In this document: one piece after another, positions 27,566 to 36,952 of the stretch
Layout of the letters: each line of letters starts with the position of its first letter
Position numbering within the stretch: the stretch's first letter is position 1
Source: Sphingobium sp.
GTDB taxonomy: Bacteria; Pseudomonadota; Alphaproteobacteria; Sphingomonadales; Sphingomonadaceae
NCBI GenBank assembly: GCA_017984895.1
Contig: JAGNYO010000010.1
Coordinates: 1 to 60,272 of the forward strand
DNA length: 60,272 bases
Direction of reading: 5' to 3'
Translations under genes and position numbers: made by a program
The notes under the pieces: generated by a model
What the model saw: the letters and a program-made list of their open reading frames with translations, nothing else
Told to the model about the DNA's origin: nothing
Databases searched by the model: none

Positions 27566-27674
27566 GCCCGCTCCCCCTCCCTTACCTCGCATAAAATACT
27601 CTGTCAGGAGGTTTGGACGGGGAGCGGGCTGCCGCCGCATATCCGAAACGCCGCAGCGCGGCCTGTTTCGGATC
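27566..27674 (-). repeat. REP-like palindromic repeat, copy 1 (minus orientation)
   Basis: Two adjacent hairpins form one unit about 108 bp long. ATCCGAAAC/GTTTCGGAT (27641-27649 and 27665-27673) makes a perfect 9-bp stem. An imperfect palindrome spans 27566-27629 with GCCCGCTCCCC at one end and GGGGAGCGGGC at the other. Its reverse complement aligns over its full length with copy 2 at 28636-28743. It lies just past the argB stop and upstream of yggT. Confidence 0.6.
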
Positions 27675-27678
27675 AAAC

Positions 27679-28584
27679 TTATGCCCGCACCAGCGTGCCC
27701 GCGCCGCGCCGGGTGAAAATCTCCAGCAGCATCGCATGGGGCACCCGCCCGTCGAGGATCACAGCGGCGTCTACCCCCGCCTCCACCGCATGCACGCAGG
27801 TATCGAGCTTGGGGATCATGCCGCCGGTGATCGTGCCGTCGCCTTGCAGCGCGCGGATCTTGGTGGGGTCGAGGTCGGTCATCAGTTCGCCCTGCTTATC
27901 GAGCACGCCCGGCACATCGGTGAGCAAAAAGAAGCGTTTTGCGCCCAGTGCCGCCGCGATCGCGCCCGCCATCGTGTCGGCATTGATGTTGTAGGTATGC
28001 CCATCCGCGCCGATGCCCACCGGCGCAATCACCGGGATGATGCCGTCACGGCACAGCGTATCGAGGATGCCCCGGTCAACCTGCACCGGATCACCGACAA
28101 AGCCCAGGTCTACATGCCGCTCTATGCCGCTATTCGGGTCTGCCTCACGCTTGCCGCCGACTTTCTCGCATAGCACGAGGCCACCATCCTTGCCCGATAT
28201 GCCCACCGCGCGGCCGCCCGCCCCCGCGATCCAGCCGACGATCTCCTTGTTGATGGAACCGGCCAGCACCATCTCGGCGATCTGCGCCGTCTCCGCATCC
28301 GTTACGCGCAGGCCGCCGACGAATTGCGATTCGACGCCCAACCGCTTCAGCATCGCGCCGATCTGAGGCCCGCCGCCATGCACGACGACGACATTGATGC
28401 CGACCGCCTTCATCAGCACCACATCCTCCGCAAAATCGCGCGCCGCCTCCGGATCGCCCATCGCGTGGCCGCCATATTTCACCACAAAGGTCTGGCCGGT
28501 ATAGCGCTGGATATAGGGGAGCGCCTCGATAAGCGTTTCGGCCTTGGCGAGCAGTGCGGGTTCGGGGGCGTGTTTATTGCTCAT
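27679..28584 (-). CDS. argB: Acetylglutamate kinase
   Basis: ArgB phosphorylates N-acetylglutamate in arginine synthesis. The 301-residue product has [30 protein letters not shown], the glutamate-site segment and the nucleotide-site [18 protein letters not shown], plus the closing [18 protein letters not shown]. This is the arginine-sensitive, N-extended type by length. It lies between two palindromic repeats on a minus-strand gene run. No arginine gene is adjacent. Confidence 0.95.
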   Translation of the reverse strand: MSNKHAPEPALLAKAETLIEALPYIQRYTGQTFVVKYGGHAMGDPEAARDFAEDVVLMKAVGINVVVVHGGGPQIGAMLKRLGVESQFVGGLRVTDAETAQIAEMVLAGSINKEIVGWIAGAGGRAVGISGKDGGLVLCEKVGGKREADPNSGIERHVDLGFVGDPVQVDRGILDTLCRDGIIPVIAPVGIGADGHTYNINADTMAGAIAAALGAKRFFLLTDVPGVLDKQGELMTDLDPTKIRALQGDGTITGGMIPKLDTCVHAVEAGVDAAVILDGRVPHAMLLEIFTRRGAGTLVRA

Positions 28585-28635
28585 GGCCGCGCCCCTAGCG
28601 GTTTTTGGGACGCACGAAAAGGGGGCTGAGCGTTT

Positions 28636-28743
28636 GATTCGAAACGCGTCGCTGCGCTGGCTTTTTGGATGGGCGGTTCCAGCCCTCCCCCTCCCAACCT
28701 CCCGACAAGGTATCTTATGGGAGGTTGGGAGGGGGAGAGGGCT
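28636..28743 (+). repeat. REP-like palindromic repeat, copy 2
   Basis: Arms AGCCCTCCCCCTCCCAACCT... (28681-28703) and the matching 28719-28743 are complementary except for a 2-base insertion. They enclose a loop GACAAGGTATCTTAT. The left flank, GATTCGAAACGCG onward from 28636, corresponds to the first hairpin of copy 1. It lies 47 bases after the stop of the DUF4870-like gene and upstream of argB. Confidence 0.7.
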
Positions 28744-28789
28744 GGAGCCGTAACCGGAAATCGGCTTGTCAGCCGGTTCCAGCTCCTCC

Positions 28790-29197
28790 TCAGAACAGCA
28801 GCGTCTGCGGATCGGGCATGGGCGCGCGCTGTTGCGCCTTCACCAGCGACATCACTGTGCGCACGATCATCCAGATGCAGACCATCAGCAGGATGACGAA
28901 GCCAATGAGGATCAGCGTGGTCAGCGCGCCCAGCACCGAGCCAGCCAGCCCGAACCAGAAGGTGCGGATGAGATAGGTATAATGCGTCGCCTCCCACGGC
29001 TCGTGCGGTTCGCTCTTCCAGACATAGGCAAGCACGAGGCCGATCAGGCCGCTAATGCCGGTGAGCAGCGACCCGGCATACAGCAGGCCGATGATCGTCG
29101 GCCGGTTGAAGTCGAAGCTGCCAATGGGTGTGGCGGGTGGAGGCACGCCCGGCTCGTTTGCGGGCTGCCGGGTGGATTGGTCGACCTCGCTCATCAT
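28790..29197 (-). CDS. DUF4870-like membrane protein
   Basis: The 135-residue protein has a soluble Pro-rich N-terminus followed by about three membrane helices. These start near [26 protein letters not shown], then [34 protein letters not shown]. The layout resembles DUF4870/Tic20-like small membrane proteins. It precedes a palindromic repeat and argB on the minus strand. The function is unknown. Confidence 0.65.
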   Translation of the reverse strand: MMSEVDQSTRQPANEPGVPPPATPIGSFDFNRPTIIGLLYAGSLLTGISGLIGLVLAYVWKSEPHEPWEATHYTYLIRTFWFGLAGSVLGALTTLILIGFVILLMVCIWMIVRTVMSLVKAQQRAPMPDPQTLLF

Positions 29198-29280
29198 GCC
29201 ATCCTCTCGTCAGGAAAACAGAAACGCATCATGGCGCATTTTCCGCCCGGCACCAAGCCGGTATTTGCAAGGAGCCGCGC

Positions 29281-30150
29281 TCAGAAGCTCGGCACCGGCT
29301 CCGGCCCGGAATAGTCGTAAAAGCCCTTGCCGGTCTTGCGGCCGAGCCAGCCGGCCTCCACCATCTTGGTGAGGATCGGCGCGGGGCGATATTTGGGATC
29401 GCCAAAGTCATCGACAAACACCCTGAGCACATTGAGCAGGGTATCGAGGCCCACCATATCCGCGAGCGTGAGCGGCCCCATCGGGTGCCCGAGGCCCAGC
29501 TTGATGCCCTTGTCGATATCGGGAATCGAGGCCAGCCGCTCGCCCGCTGCAAAACATGCTTCGTTGATGAGCGGCAGCAGGATGCGGTTGACGACGAAGC
29601 CGGGGCTGTCCGCCGCGACGATCATCTGCTTGCCCAACTTGTCGCCATAGTCCTGTGCTTTTCGCGTCGTCTCCGGTGCGGTGGCGAGGCCGTTGATCAG
29701 CTCGACCAGCGGCATCAGCGGCACGGGCGAGAAGAAATGGATGCCGATGAAACGGGCGGGATCGGCGGCGTAGCTGGCCAGCCGGGTGATCGAGATAGAT
29801 GAGGTGTTGGACGCCAGCACCGCATCCGGCCCGAGCACCTTGCCCACCGCCTCGAAGATTTTCGCCTTGATCTCCTCGCGCTCGGTCGCCGCCTCGATGA
29901 TGATACCCGCCGCGCTCATCGGCGCATAATCGGCCACCGGCTCGATCCGCGCCAGCACGCCGTCCAGATCGGCTTGCGTCATCTTGCCCTTCTCGACCTG
30001 CTTGCCGAGGATCTTGGCAATGCCATCCTTGCCGGCCTGCGCACGGGCAAGATCAATATCGGAGAGGAACACATGATAGCCCGCCTGCGCGCTCACTTGC
30101 GCGATCCCCGCGCCCATAAGGCCCGCGCCGATAACCCCGATTGCGTTCAT
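29281..30150 (-). CDS. 3-hydroxybutyryl-CoA dehydrogenase
   Basis: This NAD-dependent enzyme oxidises 3-hydroxyacyl-CoA, usually in fatty-acid or butanoyl-CoA metabolism. The 289-residue product has the Rossmann start [37 protein letters not shown], the catalytic-His segment [17 protein letters not shown], and a C-terminal domain with [16 protein letters not shown] and [13 protein letters not shown]. Length fits the single-domain PaaH/Hbd family. It follows the cobalamin adenosyltransferase gene with a gap of about 100 bases. No electron-transfer flavoprotein genes are adjacent. Confidence 0.9.
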   Translation of the reverse strand: MNAIGVIGAGLMGAGIAQVSAQAGYHVFLSDIDLARAQAGKDGIAKILGKQVEKGKMTQADLDGVLARIEPVADYAPMSAAGIIIEAATEREEIKAKIFEAVGKVLGPDAVLASNTSSISITRLASYAADPARFIGIHFFSPVPLMPLVELINGLATAPETTRKAQDYGDKLGKQMIVAADSPGFVVNRILLPLINEACFAAGERLASIPDIDKGIKLGLGHPMGPLTLADMVGLDTLLNVLRVFVDDFGDPKYRPAPILTKMVEAGWLGRKTGKGFYDYSGPEPVPSF

Positions 30151-30248
30151 GTCCGTTCCTTTCCGTTTCCGTAAGCGGAAGCCCTTGCCTGAGCCGCCCT
30201 ATGCTGCCCCGCGCCCGATTCCGCAATGCCAAAAACGGCGTGGAACAA

Positions 30249-30830
30249 TCAGCGCGAGGCGCCGGGCACCCATTTGATGTCACCCGTGCCACCCAGCGCG
30301 GCAGAGGCGTTCACATGCCGCGCCAGCACGAACAGCAGGTCTGACAGGCGGTTGAGATAGGTGCGGGCCGGCGGATTGATGGCGCGGGCTTCAGCGGCGG
30401 CGACCACGCTGCGCTCTGCCCGGCGCACGATGGCGCGGGCGAGATGCACCGCCGCCGCCGCCGCAGAGCCGCCGGGCAATATGAAGCTGTCCAGCGACGG
30501 CAGGGCTTCGTTGAGCCGGTCGATCTCGCGTTCCAGCCGCTCGGCCTGCGCAGCGGTGATCCGCAGCGCCCATTCCGGGTCCGCGCCATCGGTTACGGGT
30601 GTCGCGAGGTCCGCGCCAAGATCGAACAGGTCGTTCTGGATACGGCGCAGCAGGGCGGCTTCGTCACACTCCCCCAATGCAGCCATCGCCATGCCGATGG
30701 CGCTGTTGGCCTCGTCAACATCGCCCACAGCCTGGCAGAGCGGGTCATGCTTGCCGACGCGCGAGCCATCGACCAAGCCGGTCGTGCCATCGTCGCCTGT
30801 GCGGGTGTAGATCTTGTTGAGTTTGACCAT
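30249..30830 (-). CDS. PduO-type cob(I)yrinic acid a,c-diamide adenosyltransferase
   Basis: The 193-residue enzyme transfers adenosyl from ATP to reduced cobalamin to make coenzyme B12. The N-terminal ATP loop YTRTGDDGTTGLVDGSRVGK and the helical body with VDEANSAIG and DLFDLGADLATP show this. So do the substrate-site IVRRAERSVVAAAE and NRLSDLLFVLARHVN. The start at 30830 (MVKLNKIYTR) is chosen over an upstream frame start. A palindromic repeat separates it from the twin-TM gene upstream. Confidence 0.92.
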   Translation of the reverse strand: MVKLNKIYTRTGDDGTTGLVDGSRVGKHDPLCQAVGDVDEANSAIGMAMAALGECDEAALLRRIQNDLFDLGADLATPVTDGADPEWALRITAAQAERLEREIDRLNEALPSLDSFILPGGSAAAAAVHLARAIVRRAERSVVAAAEARAINPPARTYLNRLSDLLFVLARHVNASAALGGTGDIKWVPGASR

Positions 30831-30845
30831 TATTTCCGGGTTCCC

Positions 30846-30920
30846 GCTCCGGCCCGCTCTCCCTCCCAACCTCCCGATATGGTATCCTATGGGAGGTTGG
30901 GAGGGAGAGCGGGCCGGAGC
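30846..30920 (+). repeat. REP-like palindromic repeat, copy 3 (perfect 30-bp arms)
   Basis: Arms at 30846-30875 and 30891-30920 are perfectly complementary over 30 bp and enclose the 15-nt loop GATATGGTATCCTAT. The inner 20 bp of the arm and the loop pattern match copy 2. It lies 17 bases beyond the stop of the twin-TM gene and 16 bases upstream of the cobalamin adenosyltransferase start. Confidence 0.8.
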
Positions 30921-30936
30921 CGCCTTTCCAAATATC

Positions 30937-31167
30937 CTAGTGCCCGCGCATCATCAGCAACAGCGCGATGATCAGCACCGCCAGCGCCTGAAACATGATG
31001 CGGCCCATCATCGCCTTGTTCTGTTTGAGGCCGGAGGCACTGGGGCCGCTTTCGCCCGATTTCAGCTTCTCCTCGGTGGTTTTGAGGAAGGTGACGATGC
31101 CCTTGACGAGCATGAACACTGTCGCGCCCATGGCGGCGACCAGCAGGAAGATGAGCAGAACGTTCAT
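30937..31167 (-). CDS. Twin transmembrane helix small protein (HIG1-like)
   Basis: A 76-residue protein with two membrane helices (about 2-27 and 57-74) joined by a polar loop ending QNKAMMGRIMFQALAVLI. This is the form of the alphaproteobacterial twin-TM/HIG1-domain proteins, linked in mitochondria to respiratory supercomplexes. It follows gluQRS closely on the same strand and is followed by the palindromic repeat. Confidence 0.78.
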   Translation of the reverse strand: MNVLLIFLLVAAMGATVFMLVKGIVTFLKTTEEKLKSGESGPSASGLKQNKAMMGRIMFQALAVLIIALLLMMRGH

Positions 31168-31176
31168 GGCCCGACT

Positions 31177-32082
31177 CTAGGCGTTCAAAATGCGGATGCC
31201 AACCGGAAAGCGCCCGGCGCGCATATCCTCGCGCAACTTATACGGTTCCGTGCCCTGTTCGCGCAGTTCGGCGAGGGAGACGCTGCCCGAGCGCTTGGCG
31301 AGGCGCCTGCCCGATGCATCCCCCAGCAGCGGATGATGCCGATAGAGCGGCGTCGGCAGGCCCAGCAGCGCCTGCAACAGCCGGTGGATATCGGTCGCTG
31401 GCATGAGGTCGTTGCCGCGCAGCACATGGGTGATGCCCATTGTGGCGTCGTCCACTGTGGCGGCGAGATGATAACTGGTCGGCGCGTCTTTGCGGGCCAG
31501 CACGACATCGCCAGCATCCTCGGGGCGGGCCACGATCAACCCGCGCGCCATGTCTTGCCAGGTGAGCGGCCCGGCGCGCGCCACCGCCTGCCCCATATCG
31601 AGCCGCCAGCAATGCGCCGCCCCCGCCGCGATGCGCGCCGCGCGCTCCGATTCGGATAGGGCGCGGCAGGTGCCCGGATAGACAGCCGCCTCACCGCCAT
31701 CCCCCTGCGGGGCCGACCCGCTTGCCGCGATCTCCGCCGCGATTTCGGCGCGGGTGCAAAAGCAGGGATAGACGAGGCCATCCACCCTCAGCCGCTCCAG
31801 CGCCGCATCATACTGCGCCAGCCGGGCAGACTGGAACACCGCATCCCCATCCCACTCCACCCCCAGCCAGCGCAAATCCGCGATGATCCCCGCTACATGC
31901 TCTGCGCGGGAGCGCGCACCGTCTATATCCTCGATCCGCAGGCGCAATGCCCCGCCGCCCGCGCGCGCCAGATCCATCGCCATCAGCGCCGACCAGCCAT
32001 GGCCGATATGCAGCCTGCCCGTTGGGCTGGGGGCAAAGCGCGTCACGATCGGCGGCACTATATGCTGTATCGGCTCGCTCAT
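31177..32082 (-). CDS. gluQ: Glutamyl-Q tRNA(Asp) synthetase
   Basis: GluQRS attaches glutamate to queuosine-34 of tRNA-Asp. The 301-residue protein has the HIGH motif at 25-28 (RFAPSPTGRLHIGHG), LRIEDIDGARSR, a zinc-type YPCFCTRAEI, and the KRSGS version of KMSKS at the end. It lacks the anticodon-binding domain of full GluRS, which is the defining truncation. The start at 32082 fits the family. It heads the minus-strand operon gluQRS-twin-TM and is divergent from the HNH gene. Confidence 0.92.
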   Translation of the reverse strand: MSEPIQHIVPPIVTRFAPSPTGRLHIGHGWSALMAMDLARAGGGALRLRIEDIDGARSRAEHVAGIIADLRWLGVEWDGDAVFQSARLAQYDAALERLRVDGLVYPCFCTRAEIAAEIAASGSAPQGDGGEAAVYPGTCRALSESERAARIAAGAAHCWRLDMGQAVARAGPLTWQDMARGLIVARPEDAGDVVLARKDAPTSYHLAATVDDATMGITHVLRGNDLMPATDIHRLLQALLGLPTPLYRHHPLLGDASGRRLAKRSGSVSLAELREQGTEPYKLREDMRAGRFPVGIRILNA

Positions 32083-32184
32083 TGTTACACAGCCTCTTGA
32101 CGTGTCCCACTGGTTAATGCTGTCATGGCGCTGTCATGCTTATCGACGATGAGCGGGGCGCGACAAGGGGGACTGTGAGCATTT

Positions 32185-32766
32185 ATGTATCATCCCGACC
32201 TGATAAGACTTGATGAAACACGTCATTTGCAAAGCTGCCCTGCGCTGGTTCTGAATGCGGACTATACGCCCTTGAGCTATTATCCGCTGAGCCTGTGGCC
32301 CTGGCAAACCGCGATCAAGGCGGTGTTTCTCGAGCGGGTGGACATCGTTTCCAGCTATGAGAGGGAGGTCCACTCTCCCAGCTTCCAGATGCAGATCCCC
32401 TCGGTCATCGCACTCAAGCAGTATGTGCGGCCCAGCCAGTATCCGGCCTTCACCCGCTTCAACCTGTTCCTGCGCGACAAGTTTCAGTGCCAATATTGCG
32501 GCAGCCTGAAAGACCTGACCTTCGACCATGTGGTGCCGCGCCGCGCGGGCGGGCGCACCACCTGGGAAAATGTCGCCACCGCCTGCTCGCCCTGCAACCT
32601 CAAGAAAGGCGGCCGCACGCCCAAGGAAGCGCATATGCACCTGCATGTCGCGCCGATCCGCCCCACCACCTGGCACTTGCAGGAGCATGGACGCGCTTTT
32701 CCGCCTAACCATCTGCACGAAAGCTGGCACGACTGGCTTTACTGGGATGTCGAACTGCAACCCTGA
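32185..32766 (+). CDS. HNH endonuclease
   Basis: The 193-residue protein has a zinc-finger HNH nuclease at about 100-155: FQCQYCGSLKDLTFDHVVPRRAGG then NVATACSPCNLKKGGRTP. All the expected Cys and His residues are present. The N-terminal half (PALVLNADYTPLSYYPLSLWPWQ) is the conserved flank of a chromosomal HNH family widespread in alphaproteobacteria, not a phage or restriction enzyme. Its substrate is unknown. It stands alone, divergent from gluQRS. Confidence 0.87.
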   Translation: MYHPDLIRLDETRHLQSCPALVLNADYTPLSYYPLSLWPWQTAIKAVFLERVDIVSSYEREVHSPSFQMQIPSVIALKQYVRPSQYPAFTRFNLFLRDKFQCQYCGSLKDLTFDHVVPRRAGGRTTWENVATACSPCNLKKGGRTPKEAHMHLHVAPIRPTTWHLQEHGRAFPPNHLHESWHDWLYWDVELQP

Positions 32767-32784
32767 GGCGGCAGCGTCAGCAGC

Positions 32785-32979
32785 TTATCCCGCCCGGAAA
32801 AACGACAGCGCCGCCACGCCCAACAGACCGACCGCGATCGCCGCCGTCATGCCGACAAGAAAATAGCCGGCCAGCACCATGATCGCCGGGTTTTTCTGCT
32901 GGCGTTTGTAGTTTGCATGCAGGCTCGAAAACACGAAACTCAGCACCATGCCATAAGTCAGCGTCGCAAGTTCAATCAT
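32785..32979 (-). CDS. Small two-helix membrane protein
   Basis: A 64-residue protein: MIELATLTYGMVLSFVFSSLHANYKRQQKN, then a second helix AIMVLAGYFLVGMTAAIAVGLLGVAALSFF. The start at 32979 begins at the first helix. It is convergent to the HNH gene and has no recognisable family. Confidence 0.6.
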   Translation of the reverse strand: MIELATLTYGMVLSFVFSSLHANYKRQQKNPAIMVLAGYFLVGMTAAIAVGLLGVAALSFFRAG

Positions 32980-33133
32980 CGCACCACCCCGAAATACCCT
33001 TGTCCCGTAACGGCACATAAACGAAACTGGTTAACAGCCAATATTTTCCGCCGCGAAATGCGACGAAATGCGCTGCGGGGGGGCAAGAGCGGGTCCCCTT
33101 GCGCGTATGCGATAAGCCGTTATTACGCGGCAG

Positions 33134-34417
33134 ATGGACCGCATCATCATCCGCGGCGGAAATCGCCTTTCCGGCCGCCTTCCCATCTCCGGCGCGAAAA
33201 ACTCCGCCCTTGCCCTGCTGCCCTGTGCGCTGCTGACCGACGAGCCGGTGACGCTGCGCAACCTGCCGCGCCTCGCGGATGTCGACAGCTTCGGCCATCT
33301 GCTCAATCAGCTTGGCGCCTCGACGATGATCGAGGGCGCGCGGCCCGAGGATTTTGGCCGGGTGATGACGATGCGCGCCGGGCGGATCAGCTCGACGGTC
33401 GCGCCTTATGACATCGTTCGCAAGATGCGCGCATCGATCCTCGTGCTGGGGCCGCTGCTCGCCCGCGCGGGCGAAGCGACCGTGTCGCTACCCGGCGGCT
33501 GCGCCATCGGCAACCGGCCGATCGACCTGCACCTGAAGGCGCTCGAAGCCTTTGGCGCGCAGATCGAGCTGGCATCGGGCTATGTGCGTGCCTATGCACC
33601 CGATGGTGGCCTGCCCGGCGGCACCTATGTCTTTCCGGTCGTTTCGGTCGGCGCGACGGAAAATGCGCTGATGGCGGCGAGCACCGCGAGCGGGGTGTGC
33701 ATCCTTGAAAACGCGGCGCGCGAGCCTGAAATCACGGACCTGTGCCGCATGCTCATCGCCATGGGCGCGGAAATCGAGGGCGTCGGCACGGACCGGCTCG
33801 TCATCCACGGCAAGCCGCGCCTCCACGGCGCGACCTATGCCGTCATGCCGGACCGGATCGAGGCGGGCAGCTATGCCTGCGCGGCGGCGATCACCGGCGG
33901 GGACATCGAGCTGGTCGGCGCCCATGCGGACGATATGCAGGCGGTGCTGACGGCCCTGCGCGATTGCGGCGTGCATGTAGAGGCGGACCGCAACTCCATC
34001 CGCGTGGCGGCTGAGGGCAGGCTGCTGCCGCTCACCCTCTCGACCGCGCCGTTCCCCGCCTTCCCGACCGACATGCAGGCGCAGTTCATGGCGATGCTGA
34101 CCCTGGCGGACGGCGCGAGCGTGCTCACCGAGACGATCTTCGAGAACCGTTACATGCATGTGCCCGAACTGGCGCGCATGGGGGCGGATATTTCAGTGAA
34201 CGGCCGCACGGCGGTGGTGCGCGGGGTAGAGAAGCTGACCGGCGCGCCCGTGATGGCGACCGATCTGCGCGCTTCGATGAGCCTCGTCCTCGCGGGGTTG
34301 GCGGCGGAGGGCGAAACCCAGGTCAACCGCGTCTATCATCTCGATCGCGGCTATGAACGGCTGGAGGAAAAGCTCCAGGCAGTCGGCGCGGATATAGAAC
34401 GCGCCAGCGACGGATAG
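33134..34417 (+). CDS. murA: UDP-N-acetylglucosamine 1-carboxyvinyltransferase
   Basis: MurA transfers enolpyruvate from PEP to UDP-GlcNAc, the first committed peptidoglycan step. The 427-residue protein has the substrate residues ISGAKNSAL (Lys22, Asn23), the loop Cys123 in [15 protein letters not shown] that fosfomycin alkylates, and the C-terminal [15 protein letters not shown]. It stands alone; the murA stop is in a hairpin-plus-T7 region. Confidence 0.96.
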   Translation: MDRIIIRGGNRLSGRLPISGAKNSALALLPCALLTDEPVTLRNLPRLADVDSFGHLLNQLGASTMIEGARPEDFGRVMTMRAGRISSTVAPYDIVRKMRASILVLGPLLARAGEATVSLPGGCAIGNRPIDLHLKALEAFGAQIELASGYVRAYAPDGGLPGGTYVFPVVSVGATENALMAASTASGVCILENAAREPEITDLCRMLIAMGAEIEGVGTDRLVIHGKPRLHGATYAVMPDRIEAGSYACAAAITGGDIELVGAHADDMQAVLTALRDCGVHVEADRNSIRVAAEGRLLPLTLSTAPFPAFPTDMQAQFMAMLTLADGASVLTETIFENRYMHVPELARMGADISVNGRTAVVRGVEKLTGAPVMATDLRASMSLVLAGLAAEGETQVNRVYHLDRGYERLEEKLQAVGADIERASDG

Positions 34418-34427
34418 GCGTTTTTTT
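34401..34427 (+). terminator. Short hairpin with T7 tract after murA
   Basis: CGCC and GGCG pair around the last murA codons and are followed by TTTTTTT at 34421-34427. The stem is only 4 bp, so this is a weak intrinsic terminator on its own; a stronger hairpin follows at 34528. Confidence 0.4.
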
Positions 34428-34527
34428 CGGAAAATACCATTGCGGCCCTGTCCGCCATGCAACCGCCCAATGGTAAACCCTGTGCTGTGATGTGGGCAGG
34501 GGAACGGCTGGTGCGGCCTCTGAAATT

Positions 34528-34553
34528 CGTTTGGAAAAGCGAATTTCCAAACG
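34528..34553. terminator. Perfect 10-bp hairpin between convergent genes
   Basis: CGTTTGGAAA (34528-34537) and TTTCCAAACG (34544-34553) form a perfect stem with a 6-nt loop. It lies between murA and the oppositely directed 44-codon gene, 5 bases from the latter's stop, so it could end transcripts from both sides. No T tract follows on either strand. Confidence 0.45.
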
Positions 34554-34558
34554 GGCAC

Positions 34559-34693
34559 TTAGCGCTGCCCGGCAGGCTTTTCGGTTTCGTCCGCGCGCTG
34601 CTCCGCCTCACGGCCCTGCGCCTTCCTGCGCCGCAAATTGGAGCGCAACTGCTCCGCCAGCCTCTTTTTACGATCTGTTTCCGTTTCGGCCAT
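34559..34693 (-). CDS. Small basic protein (44 aa), Arg/Glu-rich
   Basis: The frame reads MAETETDRKKRLAEQLRSNLRRRKAQ and ends ETEKPAGQR. The charged helix LAEQLRSNLRRRKAQ is a pattern found in small proteins of many alphaproteobacteria, seen near murA in related genomes to my knowledge. It is intact with a plausible start at 34693. RNA or ribosome binding is only a guess from charge. Confidence 0.55.
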   Translation of the reverse strand: MAETETDRKKRLAEQLRSNLRRRKAQGREAEQRADETEKPAGQR

Positions 34694-34735
34694 ATAGGGG
34701 CTTAACCAAAAAGCACCGCGCGGCTCAAGCCTTGC

Positions 34736-34765
34736 TTGACATTTCCTCCGCATGAGGGCCATAGG
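34736..34765 (+). promoter_or_regulatory. Putative promoter of tRNA-Thr
   Basis: TTGACA (34736-34741) is a perfect -35 hexamer. CATAGG at 34760-34765 is a partial -10 hexamer with an 18-base spacer. The start would lie about 47 bases before the tRNA. Confidence 0.45.
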
Positions 34766-34818
34766 CCCGGCTCCGGCGGGATGTCCTGGCGGGACATATG
34801 CCGCCTGTCCATCCGGAT

Positions 34819-34893
<75 letters not shown>

Positions 34894-35161
34894 CCCTTAT
34901 TCTGATTCACAAAGAACTTCACAACTCTCTCGGCTATGCGGATAATAATCGCTCCGTTCAGCGGGATTGCGCGTGAATACCCATCCGGCTTGTAGGCAAA
35001 AACCGCGATCACCCAGTGTATTTCCGGCAAATTCATAGCTGTGTCCGTGTCGCCCAAAACGGCCCTTGGTCATTGCGGGCAAGCGAGGCAGTCGCAGGTT
35101 CAGGGCAATATAGTGCAGCGCGCTTTGCGTTACCGTCGCGGCGTCCCTATAGCGGCCCACC

Positions 35162-36940
35162 ATGCATTCAAACCCTCTCCAATTGCTCCATGACATATTC
35201 GGATTCGAGAGCTTTCGCGGCGTGCAGAAGCGGGTGGTCGAACGGGTGCTTGGTGGTTCTCATACGCTGGCCGTGATGCCGACCGGCGCCGGAAAATCGC
35301 TGTGCTATCAATTGCCCGCCGTTGCGACCGAGGGATGCTGCGTCGTCGTCTCGCCGTTGATTGCGCTGATGCACGATCAGCTGCGTTCGGCCCGCGCGCT
35401 GGGTATTCGTGCCGCGAGCCTGACATCGGTGGACAGCGACTGGCGCGAAACGCAGGACCGCTTGCTGGCGGGGGAACTCGATCTGCTTTACGTCGCGCCG
35501 GAGCGGGCCAGCGGCGAGGGGTTTCGCGCCTTGCTGGAGCGTGCCCGGATATGTCTGTTCGCCATAGATGAGGCGCATTGCGTTTCTGAATGGGGGCATG
35601 ACTTTCGCCCCGATTATCGCCTGTTGCGCCCGCTGCTTGACAGGTTTGCGCATATACCGCGCCTTGCGCTGACTGCCACGGCCGACGCGCACACGCGGCG
35701 CGATATATTGGCGCAGCTCGGCATACCCGACGACGGCCTCATCATTTCCGGTTTTGACCGCCCCAATATCCGTTATGCCATCCAGCCGCGAGATGGGCTG
35801 AAGCAGCAGATCACCCACATTCTGGCTGCGAACCCCGGCCCCGGTATCGTCTATGCGCCCACGCGCGCCGCCGTCGAAAAATTGGCGGATAGCCTCGGTA
35901 GCGGCGAACGGCGGGTACTGCCCTATCATGCCGGCCTCGCTGCCGAAGTGCGCGCCGCCAATCAGGCCGCGTTCATGGCGAGCGAGGATATGGTGATGGT
36001 CGCCACGGTTGCCTTCGGCATGGGCATCGACAAGCCGGATGTGCGCTTTGTCGTGCATGCCGGGCTGCCAAAGTCGATCGAGAGCTATTATCAGGAGAGT
36101 GGCCGCGCCGGACGCGATGGCGATCCGGCGGTCGCGACGCTGCTGTGGGGGGCGGAGGATTTCGTCCTCGCCCGCCAGCGCATTTCCGAAGTCGAACCGG
36201 TCCGCCAGCAGAGCGAACGCGCACGCATTGCCGCGATGGGCGCACTGGTCGAGACGGGAGGATGCCGCCGCGCCGTGCTGCTCCGCCATTTTGGCGAAAA
36301 TCCGCCCGCGACATGCGGCAATTGCGACAACTGCCTCACTCCTCCCGCCACTATCGATGCGACGGCAACGGCGCAGAAGCTGCTCTCCGCCGTTTATCGC
36401 ACCGGGCAAAACTTCGGCATGGGGCATATCGAGGCGGTGTTGACCGGCAGGAGCAACGAACGGATCGTGCAGCGGCGGCATGACCAGCTTTCGGTGTTCG
36501 GCATCGTGCAGGCCGAGGAGGCCGCACTGCTCAAGCCAGTCTCGCGCGCGTTGATGGTGCATGATGCGCTGGAGACGAACGAGCATGGCGGACTGATGTT
36601 CGGCCCCGCCGCACGTCCGTTTTTACGCGGAGAGGAAGTCATGGTGCTGGTCTTGCCGCCAGCCAGGCCAAAGCGCGGACGGCGCAATGCCGAAGCCAAC
36701 CCGGTCGGCGATCCGTTGTTCGAAGCGTTGCGGGCCTGTCGTCGCGATCTTGCACTGGAGGCTGGAGTGCCGCCCTATGTGATCTTTCACGACAGCACGT
36801 TGCGCGAAATGGCGCACAAACGGCCCCGTTCGCTCGCTGATCTCAGCCACATAGCCGGCATCGGCGAACGCAAGCGGGAGGCTTATGGGCAAGCATTTCT
36901 GGCGGTGATCGCCGCTTTTGAGAAGGACGCGTCGGCATAA
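35162..36940 (+). CDS. recQ: ATP-dependent DNA helicase RecQ
   Basis: RecQ unwinds DNA 3'-5' in recombination and replication-fork repair. The 592-residue protein has P-loop TGAGKS at 41-46, an aromatic-rich loop after IDEAHCVSEWGHDFRPDY, and motif VI QESGRAGRDGDPA. A zinc-binding RQC region contains CGNCDNC (about 380-386), and a C-terminal HRDC domain (PVGDPLFEALRACRRDLA) follows. All parts are present. The 268 bases before it hold no supported gene. Confidence 0.95.
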   Translation: MHSNPLQLLHDIFGFESFRGVQKRVVERVLGGSHTLAVMPTGAGKSLCYQLPAVATEGCCVVVSPLIALMHDQLRSARALGIRAASLTSVDSDWRETQDRLLAGELDLLYVAPERASGEGFRALLERARICLFAIDEAHCVSEWGHDFRPDYRLLRPLLDRFAHIPRLALTATADAHTRRDILAQLGIPDDGLIISGFDRPNIRYAIQPRDGLKQQITHILAANPGPGIVYAPTRAAVEKLADSLGSGERRVLPYHAGLAAEVRAANQAAFMASEDMVMVATVAFGMGIDKPDVRFVVHAGLPKSIESYYQESGRAGRDGDPAVATLLWGAEDFVLARQRISEVEPVRQQSERARIAAMGALVETGGCRRAVLLRHFGENPPATCGNCDNCLTPPATIDATATAQKLLSAVYRTGQNFGMGHIEAVLTGRSNERIVQRRHDQLSVFGIVQAEEAALLKPVSRALMVHDALETNEHGGLMFGPAARPFLRGEEVMVLVLPPARPKRGRRNAEANPVGDPLFEALRACRRDLALEAGVPPYVIFHDSTLREMAHKRPRSLADLSHIAGIGERKREAYGQAFLAVIAAFEKDASA

Positions 36941-36952
36941 CCGTCATGCGCC

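Noticed and set aside
34897-35196. 99-codon minus-strand frame between tRNA-Thr and recQ
   Set aside because: It overlaps the recQ start, has no convincing start signal or known motif, and so gives no support for a gene.
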